A stretch of DNA of 64,000 bases from Rhizopus arrhizus. Its lineage: Eukaryota; Mucoromycota; Mucoromycetes; Mucorales; Rhizopodaceae. Made by a program: the position numbers and the translations under genes. Below the pieces are notes generated by a model. That model worked only from the letters and a program-made list of their open reading frames with translations. It was not told the origin of the DNA and searched no databases. Positions 31,946 through 42,894 of this stretch are shown in pieces (the first letter of the stretch is position 1; the number at the start of each line of letters is the position of its first letter). The DNA lies in the NCBI GenBank assembly GCA_024220505.1, contig JAKZZE010000013.1:806001-870000 (forward strand), written 5' to 3'.

Positions 31946-33476
31946 TACATAAATTACAATGACTAGTATATCCTCCTTCTAGTACAGTTTCATGACTATT
32001 GCAACTACCATGAGCAGGTAATGGTAGTTAAAAGCTGAAAAAAAGTTTTGTGCACCAGTTTTGTCCGCTACTGTATGTGAACAACATTCGCTGTCTCTGG
32101 GTTATCGATGGAACCCTACAAAATGTGCGGTGCTCAACCACCCACCATCATCTTCTTCCTCGTCCGATCGCCTCCAGTTATATGATACTCCTCTGCCTTT
32201 GGTGGATGACTTCGTATATCTTGGAGTGCCCTTCGTCAAGTCTGGTCTCTCTGCTCCTTCTTTGGTTTCTCTCCGGTCTCCTGGTGTCATCAAGGTTATG
32301 GCTATCCTGAACAAGATTGGTGTCAATCGTCAAGGTTTCTCTCTTTTGCTCTGCTCACGCATCTATGCCACCTTTGTTCGCCCGAAGTTTGAGTATGGCC
32401 TAGCCATATCTCGGCTGACGGCAACTGATCTCAAGTCTATAGAAGGTTTACAAGATCGCTGTCTTCGTCTCTTGGTTGGTGGTCATCGAACATCTTCCAC
32501 CATTATCATCAAGCATCTCACTACCTTGCCATCTATGCGCCATCGTGTAGATGTGCTTACAACTCGCTACTGTCTTCGTGCTCGCTCTCTCCCTGCTTCT
32601 TGCTTGCTGTCTCTGCTGTCGTCAACATTACCTGTCTCTCGTATACAAGTCCATCTTCAAAAGAATCCGCTTTTCTTGGCTCTGCCTTCTCCTCCTCCGT
32701 CCTCCGATGCTCGGCTCAAGACCTTCTTCCGCCAGTATCGTGAGCGTCAAGTCATCTCTATCGTCACCTCCACTACCCAGGTTCTTTTACGCGCATGTCG
32801 CCCTGCTCTGGTGGTTGATCCCATCTTATACGTTCCTGCTACTCGTGCAGAACGCTCTCTCTTGGTTCGTTGGCGTCTTGGCTGGCTGCCAGGTAAGCCT
32901 GAAGACTGTCCTTGTGGACGTGATCGTCGCTCTCGTCGTCACTTTCTCGAGTGTGATTTGATCCCATCTTTCCTTTGGTCTGACCTTCCTCGCTGTCCTC
33001 CTGGGTCCTACCCTATAGACTTTGCTCTTTCCTCGTTGCCTCTTGGTCACTTAGCTCGCTGTCCTCCTTGGTGGTCATCTCTCTTGTTGATGCTCTGGCA
33101 TATACAACGTCTGTGTCGTCCTCATAGCTTCTATGCTATTGACTCTTCTCCTGGTGCCTTATGGTATTCTCGATCTTCTCGTAGCCCTGACTGAAACCCT
33201 TCTTTGTCTGTCTCCTGCTGATCCCCCACGGAAGTAAAGCCATCAAAGTTCCTTACCGTTGGGTTGTGCCAGTAGGTCAGCTAAGTTGTGGAAGTAGGCA
33301 GCGAATCTCATCTTTCTTCTTTATCTTTTTTTTGGAGTTTTTCTGTTTCTCAGGCTCCTTTTTTTGTATCTTATTCTTATTTTTTTGTACTTGAAGATGC
33401 AACAATGACTTTTTAGTCGCCTGCAAATATCTTCCTATTAAATAAAAACAAAATCTTTAACCTGAGCTACATCCCC

Positions 33477-33886
33477 GGGGATGTTGTTGTCGTAGCAAAA
33501 CGTAGATTTGTTCCAACTCCACGCCAAAGACCTTCTGGAACCTTAAAAAGGAAAGCGTCATTAAATGTCTTGAAGTTGCGTTTTGCACATAGCTCAAAGA
33601 ATATCACGCGCCCATTGGCAAAGTACAGAGACCGTCGTACAAGTAACCATGGTAACTTGACCGCAGCAATGAACCGCAGCAATATGATTATTTTAGGAAG
33701 TCATAAGACCATTATGAAAACATATAAATACTCGTTATTATTTTAAGAAAATAAACATTATCTTTTACAAGTTCAAATAATTCTTTTATTAACTTATACA
33801 AACTATTATTGGTTGGCTTTCCCTCAAGCACGACATTGTTGTGTAGAGCACCAACAGACAAATGTAGACGAGGATAGATATAAGGT
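33477..33886. other. Unidentified segment after LINE copy 2, ORF tail
   Basis: It begins GGGGATGTTGTTG directly after the 14-bp target copy. A plus-strand frame without its own start runs from 33,480 to TAA at 33,746 (about 88 codons; basic, with AKRRFVPTPRQRPSGTLKRK and KYRDRRTSNHGNLTAAMNRS). I do not recognise it. It could be the end of a gene or element cut off by the LINE. The remainder to 33,886 is AT-rich. Confidence 0.35.
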
Positions 33887-34407
33887 CACTGCAAATAATT
33901 GGTGATTTTCAGCGTTATCAGTCATTGACAGTCATTTCTAACATCAAAATTTCAACGATTTAAATAACTTTGATTAAACGAAAAAAATTAAAATGCTCTG
34001 TATTGCACCTTTTTGAATTTTGAAAAAAGATTTAGGTGCGAAAAAAATAAAGAAATTTAATAATTTTATTATTTTTTTTGTGGTGTAAGTATTCATAGAG
34101 TTATTCATGTTTTAAAAAAGTGTCTTTTTTTTTTCAAATAGTCTCTTTTTGGAAAGCCTGTTCTCCTCTATCGTTGAAAGACCGATATTTTCTTTTTTTA
34201 TTTTTGAGGGCAAAATGCGGAAAACAAAAACACATTGTGATTATTTTGATCAAAAGAATACATATTAGGAAGGCAGTCTGTGATCTTTAGCTTAGTTCAT
34301 TTGAAGCGTGTAACAGAACGTAACAAAATAGTTGCGTTTGGGAAAAAAAGAAGCTGAAGAATTAAAAGAAAAAAAAGAAAAAGACAAAGTCAAAAAAAGA
34401 TCTAGTG

Positions 34408-34449
<42 letters not shown>

Positions 34450-34560
34450 AGCATAGCAATAAAAAGCTCCTTATTCAAATGAAAATAATCTAAGAGCAAA
34501 TATGTTTTATAAAAATACAAATGCTTTTACATTATAACAAAAGAATACGTGTATATTCTA

Positions 34561-34956
34561 TGTGGTATTTACACATATAATAAAGTAATACTGTAAATTA
34601 CTACGAACAATGATCATCCAAATTAGGAATATCGGACATTGTATTATGCCACGTCAAATAAAATTATATCCCGATCCACTCCAGAATATTCTAACAAGTT
34701 CCTGAATCAGGATTAATAATTACTTCTTGATAAAAGATGTTAAACAATACCAATCATATAATTAACGCATCGTCTAATATCGACTAATAATCAATAATCA
34801 TATACTGTGAATACTATTATTTAGCCGTGGATAGAAAAGTATAAATACCCTCATATTTTTAACTTGAATAAAGGACAATCTACTTTGAGTCTCACTTATT
34901 TTTATATTTGTTGATTGACTTAGTACTTTTTTATATTATAAACCCTAAATATCACA
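34561..34956 (+). repeat. Solo LTR with TTCTA target duplication
   Basis: 396 bp, TGTGGTATTTAC to AAATATCACA, flanked by TTCTA on both sides. The copy at about 46,860-46,880 retains the empty site. TATA-like AGTATAAATACCC at about 34,839 and AATAAAG at 34,867 give plus orientation. Confidence 0.85.
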
Positions 34957-35419
34957 TTCTAAAAAGAATAAAAAAAAAAAGAAGCTTTGTTAACATCTTG
35001 TTACAAGGCAATTATAATTAATAGATACAAGCACAATTTTTTTGTTTTTCAAGTAAATAAAGTGCTTTATTATTTTTTATGACAAATAATATAAAAGAAT
35101 ATATGCTTTTAAGCTTATATTGGTTCATTAATTACTTTATGTTTGCACATGGGTGTAATTTGCCATTAGCCATTAGCCATTAGCCATTAGAGATGTTAAC
35201 ATTGCCAACTTCCTTTATCAAAAAGGGCTTTTCAACAACAAGCAGTAATATAAGTTTGATATTCTTATAGTTTTATCGTGTTAAAACGAACAACTTTGCT
35301 CATGAGGCTCATGTTCGTCATCCGAATGTGACCCATTAGGAATTCCTAATGTAAAAAAAAAAAAAAAAAAAAAAAAACTGACATTAGACTTGGTTGTTAT
35401 TATTATTTTTATAAGCTTA

Positions 35420-36873
35420 CAGTGAGTTAAAAAATACTAATATATAGTATTTCCACCCTTAGCTTTTATTACAGCTTGAACTCTAGCCGGCATACTATCA
35501 ATATATTTACAGCAAATATCTTTATCAAATGTTTCCCATTCAATTTTGACTCTTTCCCATAGTTCATGGACACCTCTTGCCCTTTGCTCGTATAAAGCTA
35601 ATTTCAACTTTAAGTGTCGCCACATGTGCTCAATTGGGTTCAGGTCAGGCGATTGAGAAGGCCAAGGCAATACTGGGTACTTTGCTTCTTCTATAAGATA
35701 AGTCGTCGTTATTTTGGCAGTGTGTTTCGGATCATTATCGTGCTGAAAGATGAAATCACCATCTCCTAATCGGTAGTAATGAAGGGTATCTGCCAGTTCG
35801 GTTTTTAGGATATGGATGTAATCGGATGCAGTCATTCTGCCGTCGTATATCTCGCAGATATATCCAACTCCATGAGAAGCCATACAAGCCCACACCATAA
35901 CACTTCCACCGCCGTGTTTTACGGTTGGGATTACATGATGAGGCTGTAATGGGCTTCCAGGTAGACTCCAATAGAATTCAACTCCATCAGAGCCCCAAAC
36001 GTTGATTTTCGACTCGTCAGAGAAGATAACCTTTCTCCAGTCGTCAGTAGTCCAGTACCTGTGAGCATGTGCCCATTCCAAGCGTGCTTTCCTGTGTTTT
36101 GCTGACAAAAGAGGTACCTTTCTTTTTGGTCGGGCTTTGAATCCTAGGCTCTTTAAGGCGTTTAGGGTGGTGTTGTAAGTCAACCTTGGGTAAATGGCCT
36201 TAAAATAATCGAAGACCTCAACACCTGACTTCAATCGTCCTAAGATTACCATTCTCTTCATGAGGGACTTGCTTGCTTCAGTTAACATCTGAGGTCGTCC
36301 GCCAGTGTTATCAGGTCTTTGGATATTCCATTTTTTGCAATATCGATGAACAGTGGCTTTAGAGAGAGTCAAGCGATTAGCAATCTCTTCATAAGACAAA
36401 TCAGACTCTAAGAGCACTCTCAAATCATTTTGAGTATCTTGGGAAACGGAGCGAGTCATTTTTAATAAAGATTGGGTTGAAAATGTAAAATGAAAAAGGA
36501 TGAAATTTGTTACGCGTCTATTAATAAAATAACGTGTTTATATACTCGTTTTTTTAATAAATGCAAAGTATTATACTCTTCCCCTAACTTTATGTGTATT
36601 GCATAAATGAAAAATGAAGTCTGCATAATTGTAATTGGTATTTACGTTTTTTTTAATGGAGTTAAAAAACCGTTTCAGTGCACCGACTGTAGTAATTTTA
36701 TAAGTTTTAGGGAGCAAATATTTAAAAAGCAATACTATTTTTATATTGTATTATACATCAGAACTAGTGCTTTCATATGATGTATGAAATGTAGCATTTT
36801 ATTTAGTATATCAGTAGTTATGGTAGCAAAACCATATTTAGGAAAAACACTGAAACGGTTTTTTAACTCACTG
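35420..36873 (-). mobile_element. Tc1/mariner element G, left end shortened
   Basis: Flanked by TA. The empty site is preserved near 47,320-47,335 in the sister copy. The right end is long, with CAGTGAGTTAAAAAACCG outermost and an inverted copy at about 36,660. The left end keeps only about 16 matching bases before coding sequence begins. Confidence 0.88.
35437..36459 (-). CDS. Tc1-type transposase G, intact (340 aa)
   Basis: ATG at 36,459 (MTRSVSQDTQNDLRVLLESD). The helix-turn-helix region includes YEEIANRLTLSKATVHRYCK and a GGRPQML linker. The catalytic core has VIFSDESKINVWGSDG, FQHDNDPKHTA and SPDLNPIEHMW. No internal stop. The stop codon lies only about 17 bp from the shortened left end, so the 3' untranslated region and most of that terminal repeat are gone. 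It may still act on other copies in trans. Confidence 0.93.
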   Translation of the reverse strand: MTRSVSQDTQNDLRVLLESDLSYEEIANRLTLSKATVHRYCKKWNIQRPDNTGGRPQMLTEASKSLMKRMVILGRLKSGVEVFDYFKAIYPRLTYNTTLNALKSLGFKARPKRKVPLLSAKHRKARLEWAHAHRYWTTDDWRKVIFSDESKINVWGSDGVEFYWSLPGSPLQPHHVIPTVKHGGGSVMVWACMASHGVGYICEIYDGRMTASDYIHILKTELADTLHYYRLGDGDFIFQHDNDPKHTAKITTTYLIEEAKYPVLPWPSQSPDLNPIEHMWRHLKLKLALYEQRARGVHELWERVKIEWETFDKDICCKYIDSMPARVQAVIKAKGGNTIY

Positions 36874-38073
36874 TACATTTGACCAGTGCTTGAGCTTTCC
36901 CTTTTTTTTGTTTTGTGCCTTTGGCATCTAGTGTATTCCATGAAACAAAACAAGGGAGAAAAAAAAAAGATATTGTTTTATTGCTATAATTTGTTAAGAT
37001 ACCGACTTTTTTTTTTATTTCAAGTAAAAATAAAATAAAATAAAATAATAACCTTCCTCCTAAACATATTGCATTCAAGTAATAAAACTTACTCAAGCAA
37101 TGTATTAGTTATCTTTTGGGATACCATTAAATGTAAACTATATGAAAAGCAACAGTTTTTGATTTCTAATATGGATAGACATTGAATAAGTGTAACATTG
37201 GTAAAATAAGGCTACAAAAAACGCACTTCTGTTTTTTTTTTTTCTTTTTTTTTCTTCTCTTTTTTATAAAAGGTAAGTTCTTAATATTATATATATTCTA
37301 TCCCAGATCTAATGGTGCTTTTACTGTAGTAAAGATGTATCGGCTGCTTTCTTTATGGTTTAAATGGTCTTTATAAAGCCTTTTTCCCAGGATTATCATT
37401 GCTTCTTCTTTTCCTTGTTGGTATAAGCTTGACTGGTATCTTTTTTTTTTCTTTCTTTTTTTTTTCATGGTCCATCTAAAGCAAGGTACTATTACTTTTA
37501 CTACATACACTCAATAGCTAATAATTACTATAGATGCGTGCTGCTTTTTTTAGTCTTTTGTGTACGCTTAGCTAGTTTTATTCCCATGGTCTATCTAAAG
37601 AAAGGTACTATTACTTTCACGATATATACACGATAGCTAATAATTGTTATAGATGAATGCTGCTTTGCTTTGGTCACTTCTATCTCTTTTCTCTCTTTGC
37701 TTTGGCTCTTAAGTACTGTTGTCTTTTCTTTTGCTTTGAGTGCCCAAGTCCTTGAATTCTTGAATCCTTGTGTCTCTGAATCCTTGAGCTTGGCTTTTTT
37801 TTTTTTTTTTTTTTTTTTCTTTTGAGAACTTTTTGAGTTCCACGAGACTAGTTGATGTATTTTTAGATTAGATGCTGCTATTCTGGTGACATTAGGTAAG
37901 TCAAGTATACTTTTAAAACGCTACAAGCAAAGAAATATCATATTTTGTTATTATTATTTTATTTAAATAAAAAAAAGCTATTTTTTATAAACAAAATCCC
38001 TATTTTTTCATGTGTATAAAGCAATATGTATTGCAATATGAATGGTCAATAAAGAAGTATATAAAGAAATATA

Positions 38074-39711
38074 CAGTGGGTCAAAAAACTGATGCAAGGA
38101 ATTGCAAAATACCGGTTTTACAGCTGGTTGTCTATGGATACTGCACGAAACTATCTCAGACTTTGATTATTTGTACCTCACTAGAAAGGGTATTTATTCG
38201 TCGATTATCTGATATGGGCAATGATTATTGGTGGAATTTGAGATTGTTAAAGGGAATATTATAAACATCCGGCATTTTTTACTTGTTTCCATATGTTTGG
38301 AATGACGAATTTTAATACGACCCAATCGGTTGTTATCATAATTTTTCACATTCTGGACATGATTAGAATGTTGCCAGTATATAAAAGCGCTTAAAATTAC
38401 TTTATTCTAAACTTTAAATTTTCTTATCTAAATTATTTCTCTTTCTTACCTTATTACCAATCGCATGCCTAAACGACTGCCAGAAGAAAAAGTAAACGAT
38501 CTCAAGCAAGCATTAACTGGACCCACATCAACGTACAATATTGCTAAGGAGGTTGGAGTACATGAATCAACTGTTAATAGATACTCTAGGCGGTTGTTTT
38601 CGAATAGGACAATAAACACAGGTGGTAGGCCTACATTAGTCTCCAAAGTGACGAAGTGGCTAATCAAAAGAAAAGTCATTGAAGGGGTTCTAAAGACTGC
38701 CAAAGAGGTACACCGGGAGCTGGTTCAAATTGGCTATGATATCTCATACCAGTCGGCAATTAAGGTACTGAAATCAATGGAGTTCCATTTTTCAATAGAA
38801 AAAAGAAACCGTTTCTGAAAAAAGCTCATATGCAGCATCGATTATAATGGGCCAAGAAGCACCAGGATTGGACAGTGGAAGAATGGCGAAAAGTCGTCTT
38901 TTCTGATGAAACCAAGATCAACGTATGGGGCTCTGATGGTTGTAAGTATTATTGGAAAAGACCAAGTGATCCTCTTCAACCGCATCATCTAGAGTTTACA
39001 GTCAAGCATGGAGCCGGCAAATTGATGATGTGGGGCTGCATAACATCTGAAGGACCAGGATATGCTTGTCAAATTTACGATGGGAACATGAACGCGGATG
39101 TTTATCAGCATATATTAGACACTACACTTCGTGATACTATGGAGTACTACAATTTCAACTGGTCCAACATTTACTTTCAGCATGATAATGATCCAAAGCA
39201 CAAGGCAAAATCCACAATAGCCTGGTTAGATAATCATCAAGTGCGCTATATTAGCGATTGGCCAGCTTAGAGTCCGGACTTAAATCCAATAGAACATGTA
39301 TGGCATCAACTGAAGTTAAAGCTCAGCTGTTACGAACGTAGAGCAAAGAATACGGATGAGCTTTGGGAACGAGTAGAAAAAGCATGGAATGAATTTGATA
39401 AAGAACTTTGCCAAAGGTACATCGATATCATGTCGGCAAGAATTCAAGAGGTTATTAATAGAAAAGGAGGATCAACTAAATATTAATAAATAAATTCATT
39501 GCGTTCAAATTTTCGTTTTTCCAAATTTTCAAATTGCGCGTCTCATACTTCCTTCAATACTTATCCAATAGGGCTTAAACTCTTTCGGATTTTTCAAGAC
39601 ATGTAGGAAATCTACTATGTAGGAACAGAGGCAGTTTGTACCACTGTGGCAGGATGTACGCTACAAAAACTGAGAAAAATGGATTCCTTGCATCAGCTTT
39701 TTGACCCACTG
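38074..39711 (+). mobile_element. Tc1/mariner element, copy A2
   Basis: Close relative of 2,428-4,067, 1,638 bp, flanked by TA. It sits exactly at the junction between CACTA-like copy A1 (left) and the second gypsy relic (right). Confidence 0.9.
38465..39484 (+). pseudogene. Tc1 transposase A2, frameshift and two stops
   Basis: Starts like copy A1 (MPKRLPEEKVNDLKQALTG). It loses frame near 38,800 in an A-rich stretch, has a stop in the region of LEWAKKH (TTATAATGG, about 38,844) and another where SPDLN is preceded by TAG (39,268; Gln to stop). The catalytic landmarks SDETKINVWGSDG and FQHDNDPKHK persist. It is more damaged than A1. Confidence 0.9.
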
Positions 39712-40041
39712 TATCTCTAGGTGTCTTAATAATAGCATTTAATTGTTGTATCAATACAGATAAATCCATGGGGTCATCAACAAAGGAGCCTTTTTGCCTT
39801 GCTGGTAACACAATTCCTGCTTGTTTGGCACAATCATAGGCTATAGCAAATCTGTTTGCCTCTTCTAACGAACGTGGTTCTTTTGTTAATACATGTATAC
39901 GAACATCATCTTTTGTCGTATTTACATCATTAAATACTTATTATTCGTATGAGATTACTCAGATCTTATATAAGAAATAACAAGTACTAAATACATAATA
40001 CTACGTATTACATATTCCTTAAAGCTCATATACAGTATTTA

Positions 40042-41650
40042 CAGTGGGTGGAAAAATGGTTCCAATGTTTTCGTCTCGCAACTTCAATGCTTTATAACTT
40101 TTGAACTACAAATACATGCATTTTGTAGCGCTTTTGCAGCTTATATTAGTGAAAAAAAAATTTGTTTGAACTGTTACACAATCGCGAATAAACTAACATT
40201 AAGTACAAAAACCAACATTGGAACCATTTTTCCACTACAACTCTAGATAACTTTATTTGTTATTTAATGGAATATTCACTAGAGCGTTTTAGCTGATTAT
40301 GAGTTATACCATTCCGGCTATCGCCGAAAACGTCTACGTGACTTATAAAATTAATTTATCCCCTGTCAAAGCTTTTTTTTTCCTTTTCTTTCTCCACATA
40401 TCAAAGGTTTGGGGTATCACTACACATATGGTTCGCGCTCTCTCTAAAAACAAGCCATACTCAGTGATAATGGAACGTATCCCTAATTTAAAAAAATCTA
40501 CTTTAAGTAGATATGCCAACAAGTTTTCTCCTGGTAGAGTAACTGCAAACCCTGGTAGAAAGGCTGCTCTAAGCGTTACCACCAAGTCTTATATACGTGA
40601 GCAGATTGTCAATGGTACACTCAAGACTACGAAGGCTGTCCATAAGTATCTAGTATGCACTGGCCATAATATTAGCTACTCAGGTACCATTAAGGTTATG
40701 AAAAGCATGAAATTCCATGCTAAGATAAAGGTAAAAAAGCCTTTATTGACTAAGGTTCAGAGAGCAAGACGACTAGCATGGGCGGAAGAGCGTAAAAATT
40801 GGACAAGCGATGACTGGAGTCGTATGGTATTCAGTGACGAAACAAAAGTCAACGTTTATGGGTCAGATGGTTGCAAATACTTTTGGAGTCGACCAGATGA
40901 TAAACTTCAACCCCATCATCTCGACTTGACAGTTAAAGGAGGGGACGGTAGCATCATGGTATGGGGTTGTATTACCTATGACGGGCCTGGTTATGCATGT
41001 TGGATTAGTGAAGGCACAATGAAAGCTTCTGATTATGTCGGGATTCTTAGTACAACTCTCATGGATAGCCTTGATTACTATGATTACAATCCTCAGGACA
41101 TCTATTTTCAACAGGATAACGATCCTAAACACACATCAAAGCTAGCTATGCAATGGTTCAAGAACAACAACTTCAAGTGTGATCATACCTTCAACTGGCC
41201 ATCACAAAGTCCAGATCTAAACCCAATAGAGCACATCTGGCACCACCTTAAGCTCAAGTTAAGTGCATATGATACTAGGGCAAAAGGTGTGCATGAATTA
41301 TGGGATCGTGTTGAAAAAGAATGGTCTACTTTTACAGAAGAAGACTGTAGGAGATACATAGACAGTATGCCCGATCGTTGTAGATTTGTAATTGCTGCGA
41401 AGGGCGGTCATACGAGATATTAATAAAATAAAGCATGTAGTGGAAAAATGGTTCCAATGTTGGTTTTTGTACTTAATGTTAGTTTATTCGCGATTGTGTA
41501 ACAGTTCAAACAAAATTTTTTTTCACTAATATAAGCTGCAAAAGCGCTACAAAATGCATGTTTTTGTGAGTCGTTACCATTTGTAGTTCAAAAGTTATAA
41601 AGCGTTGAAGTTGCGAGACGAAAACATTGGAACCATTTTTCCACCCACTG
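40042..41650 (+). mobile_element. Tc1/mariner element H, apparently intact
   Basis: 1,609 bp, ends CAGTGGGTGGAAAAATGG and the inverse, flanked by TA. Terminal repeats are about 196 and 213 bp; the difference is a short internal gap. Each has an inverted GGAAAAATGGTTCCAATG copy at its inner border. A truncated relative is at 57,738-58,912. Confidence 0.92.
40428..41423 (+). CDS. Tc1-type transposase H, intact (331 aa)
   Basis: I use ATG at 40,428 (MVRALSKNKPYSVIMERIPN), which matches the family start; the frame is open further upstream to 40,299 without family similarity. The DNA-binding half includes LKKSTLSRYANKF and an NPGRKAA linker. The catalytic core has MVFSDETKVNVYGSDG, YFQQDNDPKHTS and SPDLNPIEHIWHHLKLKL. 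No stop. It ends GHTRY. Confidence 0.92.
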   Translation: MVRALSKNKPYSVIMERIPNLKKSTLSRYANKFSPGRVTANPGRKAALSVTTKSYIREQIVNGTLKTTKAVHKYLVCTGHNISYSGTIKVMKSMKFHAKIKVKKPLLTKVQRARRLAWAEERKNWTSDDWSRMVFSDETKVNVYGSDGCKYFWSRPDDKLQPHHLDLTVKGGDGSIMVWGCITYDGPGYACWISEGTMKASDYVGILSTTLMDSLDYYDYNPQDIYFQQDNDPKHTSKLAMQWFKNNNFKCDHTFNWPSQSPDLNPIEHIWHHLKLKLSAYDTRAKGVHELWDRVEKEWSTFTEEDCRRYIDSMPDRCRFVIAAKGGHTRY

Positions 41651-42654
41651 TATATTGTTCAAGCTCAATACTAAAATTGACCTTGAACTCATTTCGGTCC
41701 CTGAATAATTTCATTTCCTATATAAAGGCGTAGTTTGATTAAATGGGTTCTCTCTCTCGTCTTGAAATCTAATAAAGAGGTTACATAGAGACTCATTCAC
41801 TAGTTTTCAAGTACTATTTCCTTTCTTTTTCATCACTTTATTATCTGCAAATATCTCATCTTTTAAACCACGAACGAAGCGATCAAGTGCTTCATCATCT
41901 GATACTCGAGGTAAATCCAACAGTATATCTTGGAATGCGTCAGCATATTCGGATACTGATGTCATTTGCTTGATTGAGGCTAACTTGTCTCTTGCAGGTT
42001 GTTCAGAATCAGAAGGTTTAAATGCATATTCCAAATCAATTTTGAATCTTTCCCATGTTGTTGATTCTGCTTTCTTTTGTGATAGTTGGTTCCACCATTT
42101 CTGTGCACGGCCTCTCAATAGTGTTATCGCATAAGGTAACCAACGCTGCTGAGGTACACAATTGAATTCAAGATAACATTCAACTTCTTGTAACCATAGG
42201 TTGATTATTGCTGCGCTTCTTTCACCACTGTAGGATGAAGGAATTGGTATATGTACATTTGCATTTTCGTTTATTGGTTTGTTGTTTATCGCTGTAGCTA
42301 CTGCTGTGGCAATTACATGTGCTAAATCTTGCATGTCAATATTATTGTTCATTGTATCTTCTTCTAATAAATATTCTTTAATGTCTGTCCAATCGTTGCT
42401 ATTAGATATAAATTCTGCTGCTAATTTTTGAGCTGTTCTGTCAAAGTATGTTGCTGTTAATCTGGATAATGGTTTTCTTTGTTCTTCAGGAAAATTTTGT
42501 ATTCTTCTGTAATTTGTATATTTATTCTTGAATTCAGGTGTTAATTGTGCTTGTACTCTTTCTTCTATTTCAAATATCTTCTGTGCCTTGGATATATTAT
42601 TTGAATATGACATAGATTTATACTATGTTATTTAATGCAACAGATGCTACCAAT

Positions 42655-42893
42655 TGTCGTGCTTGATCAGGAACAGATATTTTATAAGATAATTAATAAA
42701 GGTACCAGATGATACATTAAGTAGTAAAAAGCTTTCTTCTTTATTTAATAACTATAAGGTCTATTATATTATTTATGTTTGCTGCGGTGGAGATGTTTAA
42801 TAATTGTAGCTATGATGTTATTATTGAAGATACTGCGGTTCTACTGCGGTTGATATTTTACAATTGAAAGGCCAAAAGAATAATCGTGTTACA
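42655..42893 (-). repeat. LTR (partial) of the second gypsy element
   Basis: It begins TGTCGTGC next to AATT and a possible primer-binding site (coding strand TGGTAGCATCTGTTGC), just upstream of the Gag start. It reaches GTGTTACA, where another LTR begins, so it may be incomplete. Confidence 0.55.
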
Positions 42894-42894
42894 T

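Larger units (their letters stand above)
28787..32074 (+). mobile_element. Tc1/mariner element E (family C), decayed, in the LINE
   Basis: Ends CAGTAGCGGACAAAACTGG and the inverse, as in element C at 9,341, with TA on both sides. It is interrupted by element F at 30,291-31,945. Confidence 0.88.
26510..33194 (+). pseudogene. LINE ORF2 copy 2, split by a Tc1 insertion
   Basis: Endonuclease and RT are open from 26,510 to the insertion just after LLFADDVAV (VKEMLKL). The rest, starting CEQHSLSLGYRWNPTKC, is open from 32,077 to 33,194 and includes the CPCG...HFLEC zinc motif. Removing the insert and one TA restores the frame. The reading frames are otherwise clean, so the Tc1 insertion alone appears to have disabled ORF2. 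Confidence 0.9.
25368..33462 (+). mobile_element. LINE copy 2, split by a nested Tc1 pair
   Basis: Homologous to copy 1 from TTGAACTC in the 5' UTR to the ATCTTTAACC tail, about 4.8 kb without the insert at 28,787-32,074. The tail is followed by TGAGCTACATCCCC and GGGGATG, as in copy 1. The 5' border is hidden by Tc1-D, and I see no tRNA there. Confidence 0.88.
33887..38071. mobile_element. CACTA-like non-autonomous element, copy A1, right end lost
   Basis: The left end CACTGCAAATAATTGG matches the complete copy at 46,219-48,884. Similarity continues (with gaps) to about 38,071, where a Tc1 begins. There is no coding content: long A and T tracts (A run at about 34,409-34,446), GCCATTAGCCATTAG repeats (35,163-35,188) and TTTTTTCTTTTT blocks. 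Two insertions absent from the other copy are a solo LTR (34,561-34,956) and a Tc1 (35,420-36,873). Confidence 0.65.
39936..41806 (+). other. Insert in the second Gag: LTR-like flanks around Tc1-H
   Basis: The non-coding flanks of Tc1-H (39,936-40,041 and 41,651-41,806) interrupt the Gag frame. The right flank has CCTATATAAAGGC and then AATAAAG, a promoter/poly(A) layout typical of a plus-strand LTR. I could not define borders or a target duplication. Confidence 0.4.
39714..42613 (-). pseudogene. Second gypsy element: Gag remnants
   Basis: The N-terminal part reads 42,613-41,807 (MSYSNNISKAQKIFEIEERV). It contains a retrotransposon Gag domain (WLQEVECYLEF, RAQKWWNQLS, FVRGLKDEI). The continuation (VRIHVLTKEPRSLEEANRFA, then DDPMDLSVLIQQLNAI) lies at about 39,935-39,714, on the other side of an insert that includes Tc1-H. 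Nothing of pol remains: the left end is cut by Tc1 copy A2. Confidence 0.8.

Noticed and set aside
30281..31952. Two near-identical small proteins at opposite ends of Tc1-F
   Set aside because: They are the same terminal inverted repeat read on opposite strands, not duplicated genes.
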